DNA from: Candidatus Trichofilum aggregatum
Lineage (GTDB): Bacteria; Chloroflexota; Anaerolineae; Promineifilales; Promineifilaceae
Assembly: GCA_016716885.1 (NCBI GenBank)
Contig: JADJUV010000019.1
Coordinates: forward strand, 1 to 64,000
DNA length: 64,000 nucleotides
Reading direction: 5' to 3'
The notes beneath the pieces were generated by a model that searched no databases, was not told the origin of the DNA, and saw only the letters and a program-made list of their open reading frames with translations. Below are positions 34,199 through 42,512 of the stretch, piece after piece. Both the position numbers and the translations under genes were made by a program. Numbering within the stretch: the first letter of the stretch is position 1; every line of letters starts with the position of its first letter.

Positions 34199-35605
34199 AT
34201 GCTCAAACTACATAACACCCTCACCCGCGCCATAGACCCCTTTGTGCCGCTTGAACCGGGCAAAGTTGGGTTATACACCTGTGGTTTTACTGTCTACAAC
34301 TACGCCCATATCGGTAATTTGCGCACCTATATTTTTGAAGACATTCTGCGCCGCGCCCTCATCTTTTTTGGTTATGAAGTCAAGCACGTCATGAACGTCA
34401 CCGATGTTGGTCATCTGGTTTCTGATGCCGATGAGGGTGAGGACAAGATGGCCGTGGGGGCACGGCGTATGGGCAAATCGGCCTGGGAGTTGGCCGATTT
34501 TTATTGGCAGGCGTTCAAACAAGATATGGTGCGCCTGAATCTGCTGGAACCGCACATCTGGTGCAAGGCCACCGATCACATTGCCGAACAGATTGCCCTG
34601 GTGCAACAGCTAGAAGCGAAAGGTTACACCTATGTTTTGGCCGATGGGGTCTATTTTGATACCGCTAAACTGGATGATTACGGCAAACTGGCCCGGCTAG
34701 ATGTCGCCGGATTGCAGGCTGGGGCACGCATCGAAATGGGTGACAAACGTCAACCCACCGATTTTGCCCTGTGGAAATTTTCGCCGCCGGATCAACAGCG
34801 GGATATGGAGTGGCCTAGCCCCTGGGGCGTGGGTTTTCCCGGTTGGCACATCGAATGTTCGGCCATGGCCCTGAAATATCTGGGCGAGCGGTTTGATATT
34901 CATTGCGGCGGCATTGATCATATTCCGGTGCATCACACCAACGAAATTGCCCAGACGGAGAGTGCCACCGGGCAAAAGCCGTGGGTGAACTGGTGGCTCC
35001 ATGGCGAATTTTTGATTATCGCCCCGGATGAGTCCGGTGAAGAAGTGAAGATGTCGAAGTCGAGGGATAATTTCCTGACCCTGGAGTATCTGTTGGAAAA
35101 GGGATATGACCCGCTGGCCTATCGTTATTTCTGCCTGAATGGTCATTATCGTTCGCCGTTGTCTTTTTCCTGGAGTGGGTTGGACGCGGCCGCGAACGCC
35201 TTCTCCCGCTTCAAACACCATGTATTAACCTTACAGGGCCAGTCCCAGGCCGATGCCCCCCTGGCCGAAGCCCACTTCCACGATTTTCAACAAGCGGTGG
35301 CTGACGACCTGAACATGCCACGTGCGCTGGCGGCGATGTGGGGTCTGTTGCGGGATGGGGCTGTGCCCGCGGCCGCGAAATATGCCACCCTCTTAGCGAT
35401 GGATGTGGTTTTGGGGTTTGATATTGCCCATTTAAAAGCGGACGAAGTAGCTGTGCCCGATGAAGTGATGGCGTTGGTGGCGGAGCGTGCGGCCGCGCGC
35501 CAATCACGCGATTGGTCCCGTGCCGATGAAATCCGCCAGCAAATCACGGCTATGGGTTACACCCTGGAAGACACCCCCGCTGGCCCCAAAGTAAAACGGA
35601 TATGA
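34199..35605 (+). CDS. cysS: Cysteine--tRNA ligase
   Basis: 468 residues, usual for class I CysRS. The N-terminal catalytic domain has the zinc Cys in YTCGFTVYNYAHIGNLRTY (HIGH-type HIGN), GWHIECSAMALKYLG and the IHCGGIDHIPVHHTNEIAQ zinc ligands, and the KMSKS loop VKMSKSRDNF. The DALR-like helical domain and the C-terminal QSRDWSRADEIRQQITAMGYTLEDTPAGPKVKRI are complete. ATG at 34199 begins LKLHNTLTR as in orthologues. Probably co-transcribed with trmB. Confidence 0.97.
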   Translation: MLKLHNTLTRAIDPFVPLEPGKVGLYTCGFTVYNYAHIGNLRTYIFEDILRRALIFFGYEVKHVMNVTDVGHLVSDADEGEDKMAVGARRMGKSAWELADFYWQAFKQDMVRLNLLEPHIWCKATDHIAEQIALVQQLEAKGYTYVLADGVYFDTAKLDDYGKLARLDVAGLQAGARIEMGDKRQPTDFALWKFSPPDQQRDMEWPSPWGVGFPGWHIECSAMALKYLGERFDIHCGGIDHIPVHHTNEIAQTESATGQKPWVNWWLHGEFLIIAPDESGEEVKMSKSRDNFLTLEYLLEKGYDPLAYRYFCLNGHYRSPLSFSWSGLDAAANAFSRFKHHVLTLQGQSQADAPLAEAHFHDFQQAVADDLNMPRALAAMWGLLRDGAVPAAAKYATLLAMDVVLGFDIAHLKADEVAVPDEVMALVAERAAARQSRDWSRADEIRQQITAMGYTLEDTPAGPKVKRI

Positions 35606-35610
35606 CCATA

Positions 35611-35692
35611 CAGCCCCTCACCCTGGCCCTCTTCCCCCAGGGGCGAGGGAATTGACACCCTTCTCCCTGCGAGGGAGAAGGGCTGGGGATGA
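35611..35692. repeat. CCCCTCACCC palindromic repeat, copy 2
   Basis: CAGCCCCTCACCCTGGCCCTC ... CTCCCTGCGAGGGAGAAGGGC ... GATGAGGG. Same family as at 31573 and 42134. Confidence 0.7.
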
Positions 35693-35755
35693 GGGAAATT
35701 AATAAAGCACAGGCCTTGGTACTCAAAATCTGAGTTAAGTGGCGTTTTTTACTTC

Positions 35756-36451
35756 ATGTTGGATTATTCCTCGCTCGATCAACTTCATGCTGAGATGCAC
35801 GCCTGCCGCCGCTGTGTTGAGGCTGGTTATGACATAGCGCCGGGTGCGATTTTCTCCCCTGGTGATGAAACCCGGCGGGTGATACTCATTGGGCAGGCCC
35901 CCGGTGTCACTGAAGTAACGGCCCGCCGACCGTTTAATGCGGGTAGCGGCCGCAGACTATTCCAATGGCTTGGTGAAGCAGGCTGGGACGAAACAGCCTT
36001 TCGCCAACGTCACCGAATGACCGCCGTCACCAAATGTTATCCCGGCAAAAGTGGCAACGGCAAAGGGGACCGGGTTCCTAGCAAAGCGGAACAAGCCCTC
36101 TGCCGCCCTTTTTTAGAGCGGGAAATCGCCCTGGTTAACCCCCGGCTCATCCTATTGGTAGGGGGTCTGGCTATCAAACTGTTTTACCCGGATAATGCCC
36201 GGTTGGAAGAAATTATTGGCACAGCGGCCTATTTCCCTCCCGAAGCCTTAACCCAGCCGGTGAATTTTGATTGGGGGCAGGCCGAGTGGCCGGTTAAATT
36301 TGATAAAGAGAAGGGAGAACGCGGCCGCTGGATTGTCCCCTTGCCCCACCCATCCGGGGCCAGCTTGTGGCCCAACAAACCGGCCAATCAAGCCCTTATC
36401 CAACAAGCGGTTGCTCTATTAAGGGATATGCGTCTGGCCCTTGATCTTTAA
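35756..36451 (+). CDS. Uracil-DNA glycosylase family protein (family 4/5 type)
   Basis: 231 residues. ACRRCVEAG supplies the first two cysteines of a probable Fe-S cluster, with later Cys in VTKCYPG and ALCRPF. Motif 1 is LIGQAPGVTE, with Ala-Pro instead of the Glu-Pro-Gly of family 4, and motif 2 is LPHPSGAS. It should remove uracil or another damaged base from DNA. The region AEWPVKFDKEKGERGRWIV is a small insertion. No clear ribosome site precedes the ATG. Stand-alone gene followed by an A-rich tract. Confidence 0.85.
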   Translation: MLDYSSLDQLHAEMHACRRCVEAGYDIAPGAIFSPGDETRRVILIGQAPGVTEVTARRPFNAGSGRRLFQWLGEAGWDETAFRQRHRMTAVTKCYPGKSGNGKGDRVPSKAEQALCRPFLEREIALVNPRLILLVGGLAIKLFYPDNARLEEIIGTAAYFPPEALTQPVNFDWGQAEWPVKFDKEKGERGRWIVPLPHPSGASLWPNKPANQALIQQAVALLRDMRLALDL

Positions 36452-36512
36452 AAAAAAAAAAAAAAAAAGTGAAACCAAACCACCGAAAAAAAAGAAAAAG
36501 AAAAGAAGACAC
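36449..36512. repeat. A-rich tract with a run of 18 A
   Basis: Starts at the stop codon of the glycosylase gene with about 18 consecutive A, then further A-runs separated by G. Very different in composition from the surroundings; its length may be uncertain in the assembly. Confidence 0.7.
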
Positions 36513-36544
36513 GAAGCGCCCCGCGGGCAACCAGGTAAAACCCC

Positions 36545-37639
36545 ATGTCAATTTCCTCTAAAACTCTCGATACCATTACCGACCTTGTCCGAGCCAAAGC
36601 GGAAGCTCAGGCTTTTTCTGGCGTTGTGCAGTTGCAACACGGGAATATAACCTTGTGGCAGGAAGCCTTTGGTTATGCTAATCGCGCCTGGAGCATACCC
36701 AACACCCCTCAAATGCGGTTCCGGGTGGCTTCTATCGGCAAGATGTTTACAGCGGTGGCGGTGCTCCAACTGATTGATGAAGGGCGTCTGAGTCTGGAAT
36801 CTCGTTTGCTGGATTGTTTACCTCTGCCGGAAACCACCATTCCGCCCGAAACAACCATCTTTCAACTGTTGACCATGACCTCAGGGGTGGCGGATTGGTT
36901 TGAGGAGTCTGACGAATGGGAAGCACAGTGGGCAGAACTGCGCCGCACGACGCCTTTGTATCTTTTGCGCCAGAACCGGGATTATTTGCCGCTGTTTAGC
37001 CAGAAACCACCGGCTGGTCCGCCGGGGGTGTATCGGTATAGCAATGCCAGCTATATTTTGTTGGGGCTGGTATTGGAGCAGATAACGGGATTGACCTATG
37101 CGGAGGTGATACAGCAGCGGGTGTTCGCGGCCGCGCACATGACACACTCCGGTTTCTGGGGGTTAGCCGAGGTGGTTGAAGCGGTGGCTGAAGGGTACAT
37201 TCCCCAAGAGGGTGCCGATGAGATTATCACCGGTTGGCAAAGGAATGTGTATGAAACAACCCCGGACGCGGCCGCGGATGGTGGTGCCACCTCTACCGCG
37301 CACGACCTGCTTCGCTTTATTCAAGCCTTACAAAACGGCCAACTTCTCTCCCCCACGCTCACCCAGGCCATGCTGACGCCCCAGGTACTAACCGATACCG
37401 AGCTTTTTCGCGGTTATGGGTGGTATTACGGGTATGGCAACGCCTTCCTGCTCAACGAGCACAACCAGATTGTGCGTTATGGTCACACTGGCGAAGAAGC
37501 CGGTGTCAGTTGCCGCCTGTACCATTACCCGGCTTTGTCGTTAGATGTCGTCATTTTGGGTAACCAGAGCAACTGTGCCGGGGCAGTTGGCTGGGCCATT
37601 CATGATGCTCTTGTCAGTGAGGCCACAACATCCGTTTAA
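36545..37639 (+). CDS. Serine hydrolase, class C beta-lactamase fold
   Basis: 364 residues without signal peptide. The three active-site motifs of the AmpC/DD-peptidase family are present: S-x-x-K in VASIGKMF, Y-x-N in YRYSNASYILLG, and H-x-G in YGHTGEEAG. LLTMTSGVADW is also typical. Members hydrolyse esters, D-amino peptides or beta-lactams; the substrate is not evident here, and the cytosolic location argues against a true beta-lactamase. ATG at 36545 begins SISSKTLDTITDLVRA. Confidence 0.9.
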   Translation: MSISSKTLDTITDLVRAKAEAQAFSGVVQLQHGNITLWQEAFGYANRAWSIPNTPQMRFRVASIGKMFTAVAVLQLIDEGRLSLESRLLDCLPLPETTIPPETTIFQLLTMTSGVADWFEESDEWEAQWAELRRTTPLYLLRQNRDYLPLFSQKPPAGPPGVYRYSNASYILLGLVLEQITGLTYAEVIQQRVFAAAHMTHSGFWGLAEVVEAVAEGYIPQEGADEIITGWQRNVYETTPDAAADGGATSTAHDLLRFIQALQNGQLLSPTLTQAMLTPQVLTDTELFRGYGWYYGYGNAFLLNEHNQIVRYGHTGEEAGVSCRLYHYPALSLDVVILGNQSNCAGAVGWAIHDALVSEATTSV

Positions 37640-37701
37640 TCATTCAGGAGCCACCGGTGTCGGAATCTGCTCCGCACCGATGATGAGGGTCTATTTTAGA
37701 A

Positions 37702-37815
37702 CTATAGCTGTTCAGATAATCATTTGGGGTCTTGGTTCGTAGTGACCGCTTTAGCGGGCTAGCACCAGCCCGCTAAAGCGGTCACTACAAGCAGAATCTT
37801 TTTCTTGAAAGCGAT
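37702..37815. repeat. Palindromic element, copy 3
   Basis: CTATAGCTGTTCAGATAATCATTTGGGG on the left, core GTAGTGACCGCTTTAGCGGGCTAG and its inverse in the middle, TTTTTCTTGAAAGCGATCG on the right. Followed directly by element copy G. Confidence 0.85.
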
Positions 37816-37817
37816 CG

Positions 37818-38195
37818 TACCGTTTTACGAAAGGTGGACATATGTTTTTATGACAAGTCTTGACCATTCGTTTGTCGCCGGAAACCCCCACCCCTAACCC
37901 CCCCTTCCCCCTTGTTGATTAAATTATTAATCGGGTAATGAGTGGATTCTCCCATCCCCCTACCCCTTCCCGCTGGGAAGGGGGAAATACCAGGCAGGAG
38001 TGCCGGTTTTCGAGCGCGTCGGCGCGCTCGAAAACCGGCACTTTAGAAAGTTCCCCGCCCCTGGGGGCGGGGTTAGGGGTGGGGGAAACCGGGTTACCTG
38101 ACTATTTTTTTAAACTACAACCGGGAAGGGGGGTCAGGGGGATGGGTCTTCCGACTAAACCGGCTAAGGACTTGTGTAAAGCTGTACTAGTTTAT
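37818..38195. repeat. Intergenic element, copy G, longest form with private hairpin
   Basis: Starts TACCGTTTTACGAAAGGTGG and ends TTGTGTAAAGCTGTACTAG. It contains TTATGACAAGTC, TTTGTCGCCGGAAACCCCC, AATCGGGTAATGAGTGGATT (shared with copy E), a 42-base perfect hairpin GTGCCGGTTTTCGAGCGCG... (37999-38041), GGGGGCGGGGTTAGGGG and GGGTCTTCCGACTAAACCGGC. With copy 3 of the palindromic element it accounts for most of the 640-base gap before rfbB. Confidence 0.8.
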
Positions 38196-38340
38196 CCGGT
38201 GAATATGGCTGAACAGGTTCGTTTGCGCTAAAATGCACAAAGGCATTGATAGCCAAAACTATTACTTGTGAGGTAGCTTCCTTGAAGAACATTATGGTCA
38301 CTGGGGGGCGGGTTTCATTGGGGCTAATTTTGTCCTCTAT

Positions 38341-39309
38341 GTGCGCCGTACCCATCCTGAATATAACCTTATCGTTTACGACAAACTCACCTACGCGGGC
38401 AATCTAGACAATTTACTCGATGTTTCGGATGATCCTCAGTACACGTTTGTGCGCGGGGATATTAGTGACGCGGCCGCGGTCGAGGCCACCATCAAACAAC
38501 ACAACATTGACACCATCGTCAATTTTGCCGCCGAAACCCACGTAGACCGCTCCATCATGGACCCCGATGCCTTTATTCGCACCGGCGTTTATGGAACCTA
38601 TGTCCTGCTGGAAGCCACCCGCAAACTGGGGCTAGAGCGCTACCACCAGATCAGCACCGACGAGGTATATGGACACATTCCGCACGGCTATTCTAGTGTC
38701 GAAACAGACAAACTAGAGCCACGTAGCCCCTATTCGGCCAGCAAGGCGGGTGGTGATTTATTGGTCTACTCCTATTTCATCACCTATGGTCTGCCGGTCA
38801 CAATTACTCGTGGTTCCAACAACATCGGCCCCTACCAATACCCGGAAAAAGCTGTGCCCCTTTTCGCCACCAACGCCATTGATAACCTGCCCTTACCCCT
38901 CTACGGCGATGGTCGCCAGATGCGTGAATATCAATATGTGGAAGATCATTGTGAAGCCATTGACCTGGTGCTGCACAATGGGGTTTTGGGTGAAACGTAC
39001 AACGTGGGCACCGGGTATGAGATGGAAAATGTGGAGATGGTGCGGATATTGCTGGAGACGTTGGATCGCCCTAGCTCGCTCATTCGCCATGTGGAAGATA
39101 GGGCCGGGCATGATCGTCGCTACAGCCTGAATATCAGCAAGATGCAGGCGTTGGGTTGGCAACCGCGCCACACGGCTGAGGAAGCCATTCGCAAGACGGC
39201 CCACTGGTATGCCGCCAATGAATGGTGGTGGCGTAAGATTAAGTCGGGTGAGTTTAAACAATATTATGAAGCGCAGTACGGTGAACGACTGCGTAAAACG
39301 AATGGATAA
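38341..39309 (+). CDS. rfbB: dTDP-glucose 4,6-dehydratase, frameshifted at N-terminus
   Basis: 322 residues of an SDR-type RfbB: YDKLTYAGNLDNL, NFAAETHVDRSI, TDEVYGHI, the catalytic Y-x-x-x-K in PYSASKAGGDLLV, NNIGPYQYPEKAVPLF, and REYQYVEDHCEAI. It makes dTDP-4-keto-6-deoxyglucose for surface sugars. The Rossmann start is in another frame: 38282 TTG reads MKNIMVTGG, and one more G in the G6 run at 38303-38308 would give VTGGAGFIGANFVLYVRRTHPEYN in frame. GAGG precedes the TTG, so the intact gene is probably 38282-39309, whose length is two modulo three. No other dTDP-sugar genes are nearby. Confidence 0.9.
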   Translation: MRRTHPEYNLIVYDKLTYAGNLDNLLDVSDDPQYTFVRGDISDAAAVEATIKQHNIDTIVNFAAETHVDRSIMDPDAFIRTGVYGTYVLLEATRKLGLERYHQISTDEVYGHIPHGYSSVETDKLEPRSPYSASKAGGDLLVYSYFITYGLPVTITRGSNNIGPYQYPEKAVPLFATNAIDNLPLPLYGDGRQMREYQYVEDHCEAIDLVLHNGVLGETYNVGTGYEMENVEMVRILLETLDRPSSLIRHVEDRAGHDRRYSLNISKMQALGWQPRHTAEEAIRKTAHWYAANEWWWRKIKSGEFKQYYEAQYGERLRKTNG

Positions 39310-39368
39310 GCCGACGGGAAAAGAGGATTTTTCACAACGTAACAAACAATGTGCAATAGGGAGGAGAA

Positions 39369-40505
39369 ATGAGTGACGCGAAAGGATTACAAGGGGTGGC
39401 AGTCGCTGACACCTCTTTGAGCCGGGTGAGTGGGGATATTGGTGAACTGATCATCCGGGGTTACCAGATAGCTGATTTGGGCGCGCATGTGACCTATGAA
39501 GAAGCGGTTTATCTGTTATGGTACGATGTTCTGCCGACTGCGACCCAACTTGAGACGTTCAAAGCGACCTTGGCCGCTACCAGGGTCATTCCTACTGAAT
39601 TATTGGACCTGTTGAAGCAATTTCCTCAAACGGCCCACCCGATGGCGGTGTTACGTTCGGCGGTCAGTTTGTTGGGATTGTATGATCCCCAGGCGGACGA
39701 TATTCGCCTTGCCGGAGCACGGGAAAAGGCGTTGCGGCTGGTAGCCCAGTTACCCACGATGGTGGCTGCCTGGGAACGGATTCGCCAGGGCAAAGAAGTG
39801 GTAGCGCCCCAGGCCGATTTGGGTCACGCGGCTAATTTTCTTTATATGATGAATGGTGCCGAACCGAATCAGGATGCGGTGAAGGCGTTGGATGCTTATC
39901 TGGTGCTGTTGATTGACCATGATTTTAATGCTTCGACGTTTTCGGCGCGGGTGACGACGGGGACGAGTGCTGATATGTACTCGGCGATTACGACTGCATT
40001 GGGTACGCTGAAGGGGCCAGCCCACGGTGGGGCCAATCAGAAGGCCATGGAGCAATTTTTGGCCGCGGCCGCGACCGGTGATGTGGCCCAATGGTATAAC
40101 GACTTCCGGGATGCCGGGAACCGGGTCATGGGTATTGGTCACCGGGAATATAAGGTGGAAGACCCCAGAGCGCGGGTGTTGCGGCCGCTGGCCGAAAAAG
40201 TAGCCCTCACCAGTGGCAACGGTCGCTGGTATGACATCGCTTCCCAAATTGAGAAACTCACCCGGCAGGATGACTATTTTGTCAGTCGTAACCTCTATGC
40301 CAATGTCGATTATTATTCCGCGGTGGTGTTGTACATGCTGAATATCCCCGTAGACCAGTTTACCTGTGTCTTTGCCATTAGCCGGGTGGCGGGTTGGACG
40401 GGCCATGTGCTGGAACAACTGGCGAACAACCGGCTCATCCGGCCCCAGGCGAATTACACCGGCCAGACGGGTCGCCAGGTGGTACCACTGGCCGAACGTG
40501 AGTAA
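39369..40505 (+). CDS. gltA: Citrate synthase
   Basis: 378 residues, the short type II-like form of Gram-positives and archaea. Catalytic residues are in GPAHGGAN (His), GIGHREYKVEDPRA (His) and NLYANVDYYSAVVLYMLNIP (Asp), and the C-terminus has GWTGHVLEQLANNRLIRPQANYTG. It condenses acetyl-CoA with oxaloacetate at the entry of the TCA cycle; a 2-methylcitrate synthase is an alternative that sequence alone does not exclude. GGGAGGAG lies upstream of the ATG. A Rho-independent terminator follows at 40683. Confidence 0.95.
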   Translation: MSDAKGLQGVAVADTSLSRVSGDIGELIIRGYQIADLGAHVTYEEAVYLLWYDVLPTATQLETFKATLAATRVIPTELLDLLKQFPQTAHPMAVLRSAVSLLGLYDPQADDIRLAGAREKALRLVAQLPTMVAAWERIRQGKEVVAPQADLGHAANFLYMMNGAEPNQDAVKALDAYLVLLIDHDFNASTFSARVTTGTSADMYSAITTALGTLKGPAHGGANQKAMEQFLAAAATGDVAQWYNDFRDAGNRVMGIGHREYKVEDPRARVLRPLAEKVALTSGNGRWYDIASQIEKLTRQDDYFVSRNLYANVDYYSAVVLYMLNIPVDQFTCVFAISRVAGWTGHVLEQLANNRLIRPQANYTGQTGRQVVPLAERE

Positions 40506-40524
40506 CGCGGCCGCGATTTCTTAT

Positions 40525-40620
40525 TTACTCGACTCTGACGAAAACTTGGACGACCTCTGGAAATCTCTTAATCTCTCAGTCTCCAGAGGTCCCCACAAAA
40601 AACGCCCATGTCGAGTTATT
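40525..40620. repeat. ~95-bp dispersed repeat, copy with intact inverted ends
   Basis: TACTCGACTCTG ... CCTCTGGAAATCTCTTAATCTCTCAGTCTCCAGAGG ... CATGTCGAGTTA. CCTCTGGA/TCCAGAGG forms the inner stem; ACTCGAC/GTCGAGT the outer. Confidence 0.8.
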
Positions 40621-40682
40621 TAGCCTTTTCTTAATGTCCGGTGCACGGGCTTAACAGGGAATAAGCTATTTGCTAAAGTCCT

Positions 40683-40720
40683 AACCTGCCGGGTAAAACC
40701 TTATTCGGCAGGTTTTTTCT
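40683..40720 (+). terminator. Rho-independent terminator after citrate synthase
   Basis: AACCTGCCG (40683-40691) pairs with CGGCAGGTT (40706-40714), followed by T6C and further T. Confidence 0.85.
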
Positions 40721-40763
40721 TTTCTGCCAGCTTATCTTCTCAATGATGTTTTGGAAACCAACT

Positions 40764-42089
40764 ATGAAACACACATTTTTATTTTTGTTGTTTACGCTGT
40801 TTTTGGTGGCTTGCGGGGGCGAGGATGTGAATCCGGTGACGCCCCCGATTGCGCCTAGTTTTACTCCCGCGGCCGCAACCCCAGATAGTGCGGCCGCGAT
40901 CAACACCTTACCCCCGCCCGAACTGACCGATTCCCAGGCCACCGTCCCCCCCGACCTGGCCCTTTCACCCACCCCCGCCGAACCTACGCTCACGGCGACC
41001 CCCGAACCCACCCCTGTCCCCACCATCCCATCCCAACAAGCCTTCAGCATTAACCTGGACCTGATCGTTGAGGGACTAATCAGCCCGGTGACGATGGCGC
41101 ACGCCGGTGATGACCGGCTCTTCATCCTGGAACAGCGGGGCACCATTCGCATCCTTCAGAACGGGCAACTACTGGGGGATGACTTTTTGGATATTCAGGG
41201 GCGGGTGGGTGATTCAGCCAACGAGCAGGGTTTGTTGGGCATCGCCTTCCACCCGGACTATGCTAACAACGGTCGTTTTTTCCTGGATTACACCAACGAT
41301 GCCGGTGATACGGTCATCAGTGAGTTTATGGTGACGGCCGATGCCAACCGGGCCGATGCCGACAGCGAACGGATTCTGTTGACCATTGATCAACCCTACG
41401 AAAACCACAACGGCGGCCAGCTTCAGTTTGGGCCAGATGGGTTTTTGTACATTGGCATGGGTGATGGCGGTAGTCAGGCTGATCCAGAGGGGAATGGGCA
41501 AAATACGGACGCCCTGCTGGGCAAGATTTTGCGCCTGGATGTGGATAATGGGTTGCCCTATGCCATTCCGGCCGATAATCCCTATGTCAACGGGGGCGGC
41601 CGCCTGGAAATTTGGGCCATTGGCTTGCGTAATCCCTGGCGTTTCAGCTTTGATCGGTTGACAAACGATTTGTTCATTGCCGATGTGGGGCAGGATTCGT
41701 TTGAGGAAGTGAGCTTCTATCCGGCTGGTTCGCCGGGAGGAGCCAACTTTGGCTGGAATATCATGGAAGGTTGGACTTGTTTTAATAGTTCCAACTGCAA
41801 CACGGATGGCCTGATTCAGCCCATTACGGTTTATGGCCGTGATGAGGGCTGTTCCATCACGGGGGGGTATATGTATCGGGGCACGGAATACCCCGCGCTC
41901 TATGGTAACTATTTCTTTGCCGATTTTTGTTTTGGTACGGTGTGGGGTCTGTTCCCGATGGAAGGAAACTGGCTCAAAACAACGGTCACCCCGCAAACGT
42001 TGTTGCAAATTACCAGCTTCGGCGAAGATGTGAATGGTGAATTGTATGTCTTGAGTCGCCTGGGCGGGGTGTACCGGGTAACGGAGTAA
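40764..42089 (+). CDS. Lipoprotein sorbosone/glucose dehydrogenase (PQQ-type beta-propeller), paralogue 1
   Basis: 441 residues. Lipoprotein signal with lipid Cys17 (LFLVACGG), then a proline/threonine-rich spacer (about 30-85) and a PF07995 beta-propeller: LDLIVEGLISPVTMAHAGDDRLFILEQRGTI, EQGLLGIAFHPDY, YENHNGGQLQFGPDGFLYIGMGDGG, LLGKILRLDV, IWAIGLRNPWRFSFD and ADVGQDSFEEV. Such proteins oxidise sugars with PQQ at the cell surface. The ATG at 40764 is preferred because the signal peptide begins there. First of three consecutive homologues. Confidence 0.9.
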   Translation: MKHTFLFLLFTLFLVACGGEDVNPVTPPIAPSFTPAAATPDSAAAINTLPPPELTDSQATVPPDLALSPTPAEPTLTATPEPTPVPTIPSQQAFSINLDLIVEGLISPVTMAHAGDDRLFILEQRGTIRILQNGQLLGDDFLDIQGRVGDSANEQGLLGIAFHPDYANNGRFFLDYTNDAGDTVISEFMVTADANRADADSERILLTIDQPYENHNGGQLQFGPDGFLYIGMGDGGSQADPEGNGQNTDALLGKILRLDVDNGLPYAIPADNPYVNGGGRLEIWAIGLRNPWRFSFDRLTNDLFIADVGQDSFEEVSFYPAGSPGGANFGWNIMEGWTCFNSSNCNTDGLIQPITVYGRDEGCSITGGYMYRGTEYPALYGNYFFADFCFGTVWGLFPMEGNWLKTTVTPQTLLQITSFGEDVNGELYVLSRLGGVYRVTE

Positions 42090-42133
42090 GGACGCTATAC
42101 AGGTTCTCTGGCTTGGCGATTACCAGACCAGCT

Positions 42134-42218
42134 TGCCCTCACCCCCGGCCCCTCTCCCAAAGCGGGAGAGGGGAGATGGTTCCCTCTCCCTGGGGAGAGG
42201 GCTAGGGTGAGGGGCTGT
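42134..42218. repeat. CCCCTCACCC palindromic repeat, copy 3
   Basis: GCCCTCACCCCCGGCCCC..GGGAGAGGGGAGATGGTTCCCTCTCCC..GGGTGAGGGGC. A remnant related to the TTTAGCGGGC palindrome follows at 42230-42275. Confidence 0.7.
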
Positions 42219-42412
42219 CCGGTTACAACGCTTTAGCGGGCCACCGTTGACCGGCTAAAGCCTCGATTCCGGACACGAATTCGCCTGGTTTCTGAGTAAC
42301 AAACGCTTCGGGGTGAACAACCCCTACACCCTGGTCATTTCAGGTAAACGGGATGCTTCGGCGGACCTCAGCATGACATCATTCAGTTGAAAATGTATCC
42401 CATACTACTGGA

Positions 42413-42487
42413 GTTTAGAGCAAGAGGAGAGAGTGAGAGGAAATTACTCTGGAAAACCCTCTAGCTCTGGCTCTGAACTCTAAACTC
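42413..42487. repeat. GAGTTTAGAGC / GCTCTGAACTC palindromic repeat, copy 1
   Basis: GAGTTTAGAGCAAGAGGAGAG ... GAGAGGAAATTACTCTGGAAAACCCTC ... GCTCTGAACTCTAAACTC. Related copies at 43793, 48666 and 60774. Confidence 0.7.
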
Positions 42488-42512
42488 AAGAACGATTACC
42501 AAGGAGTTTTCT

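Noticed and set aside
36441..36650. Lys-rich frame overlapping the end of the glycosylase gene
   Set aside because: Translation of the A-rich tract; overlaps the start of the serine hydrolase gene out of frame.
36545..37639. Beta-lactam resistance determinant
   Set aside because: The class C fold is shared with many esterases and peptidases; no signal peptide is present, so a resistance claim is not supported.
41214..42008. Minus-strand open frame of 264 codons within the dehydrogenase gene
   Set aside because: Antisense to a complete PF07995 propeller and without family similarity; composition artefact.
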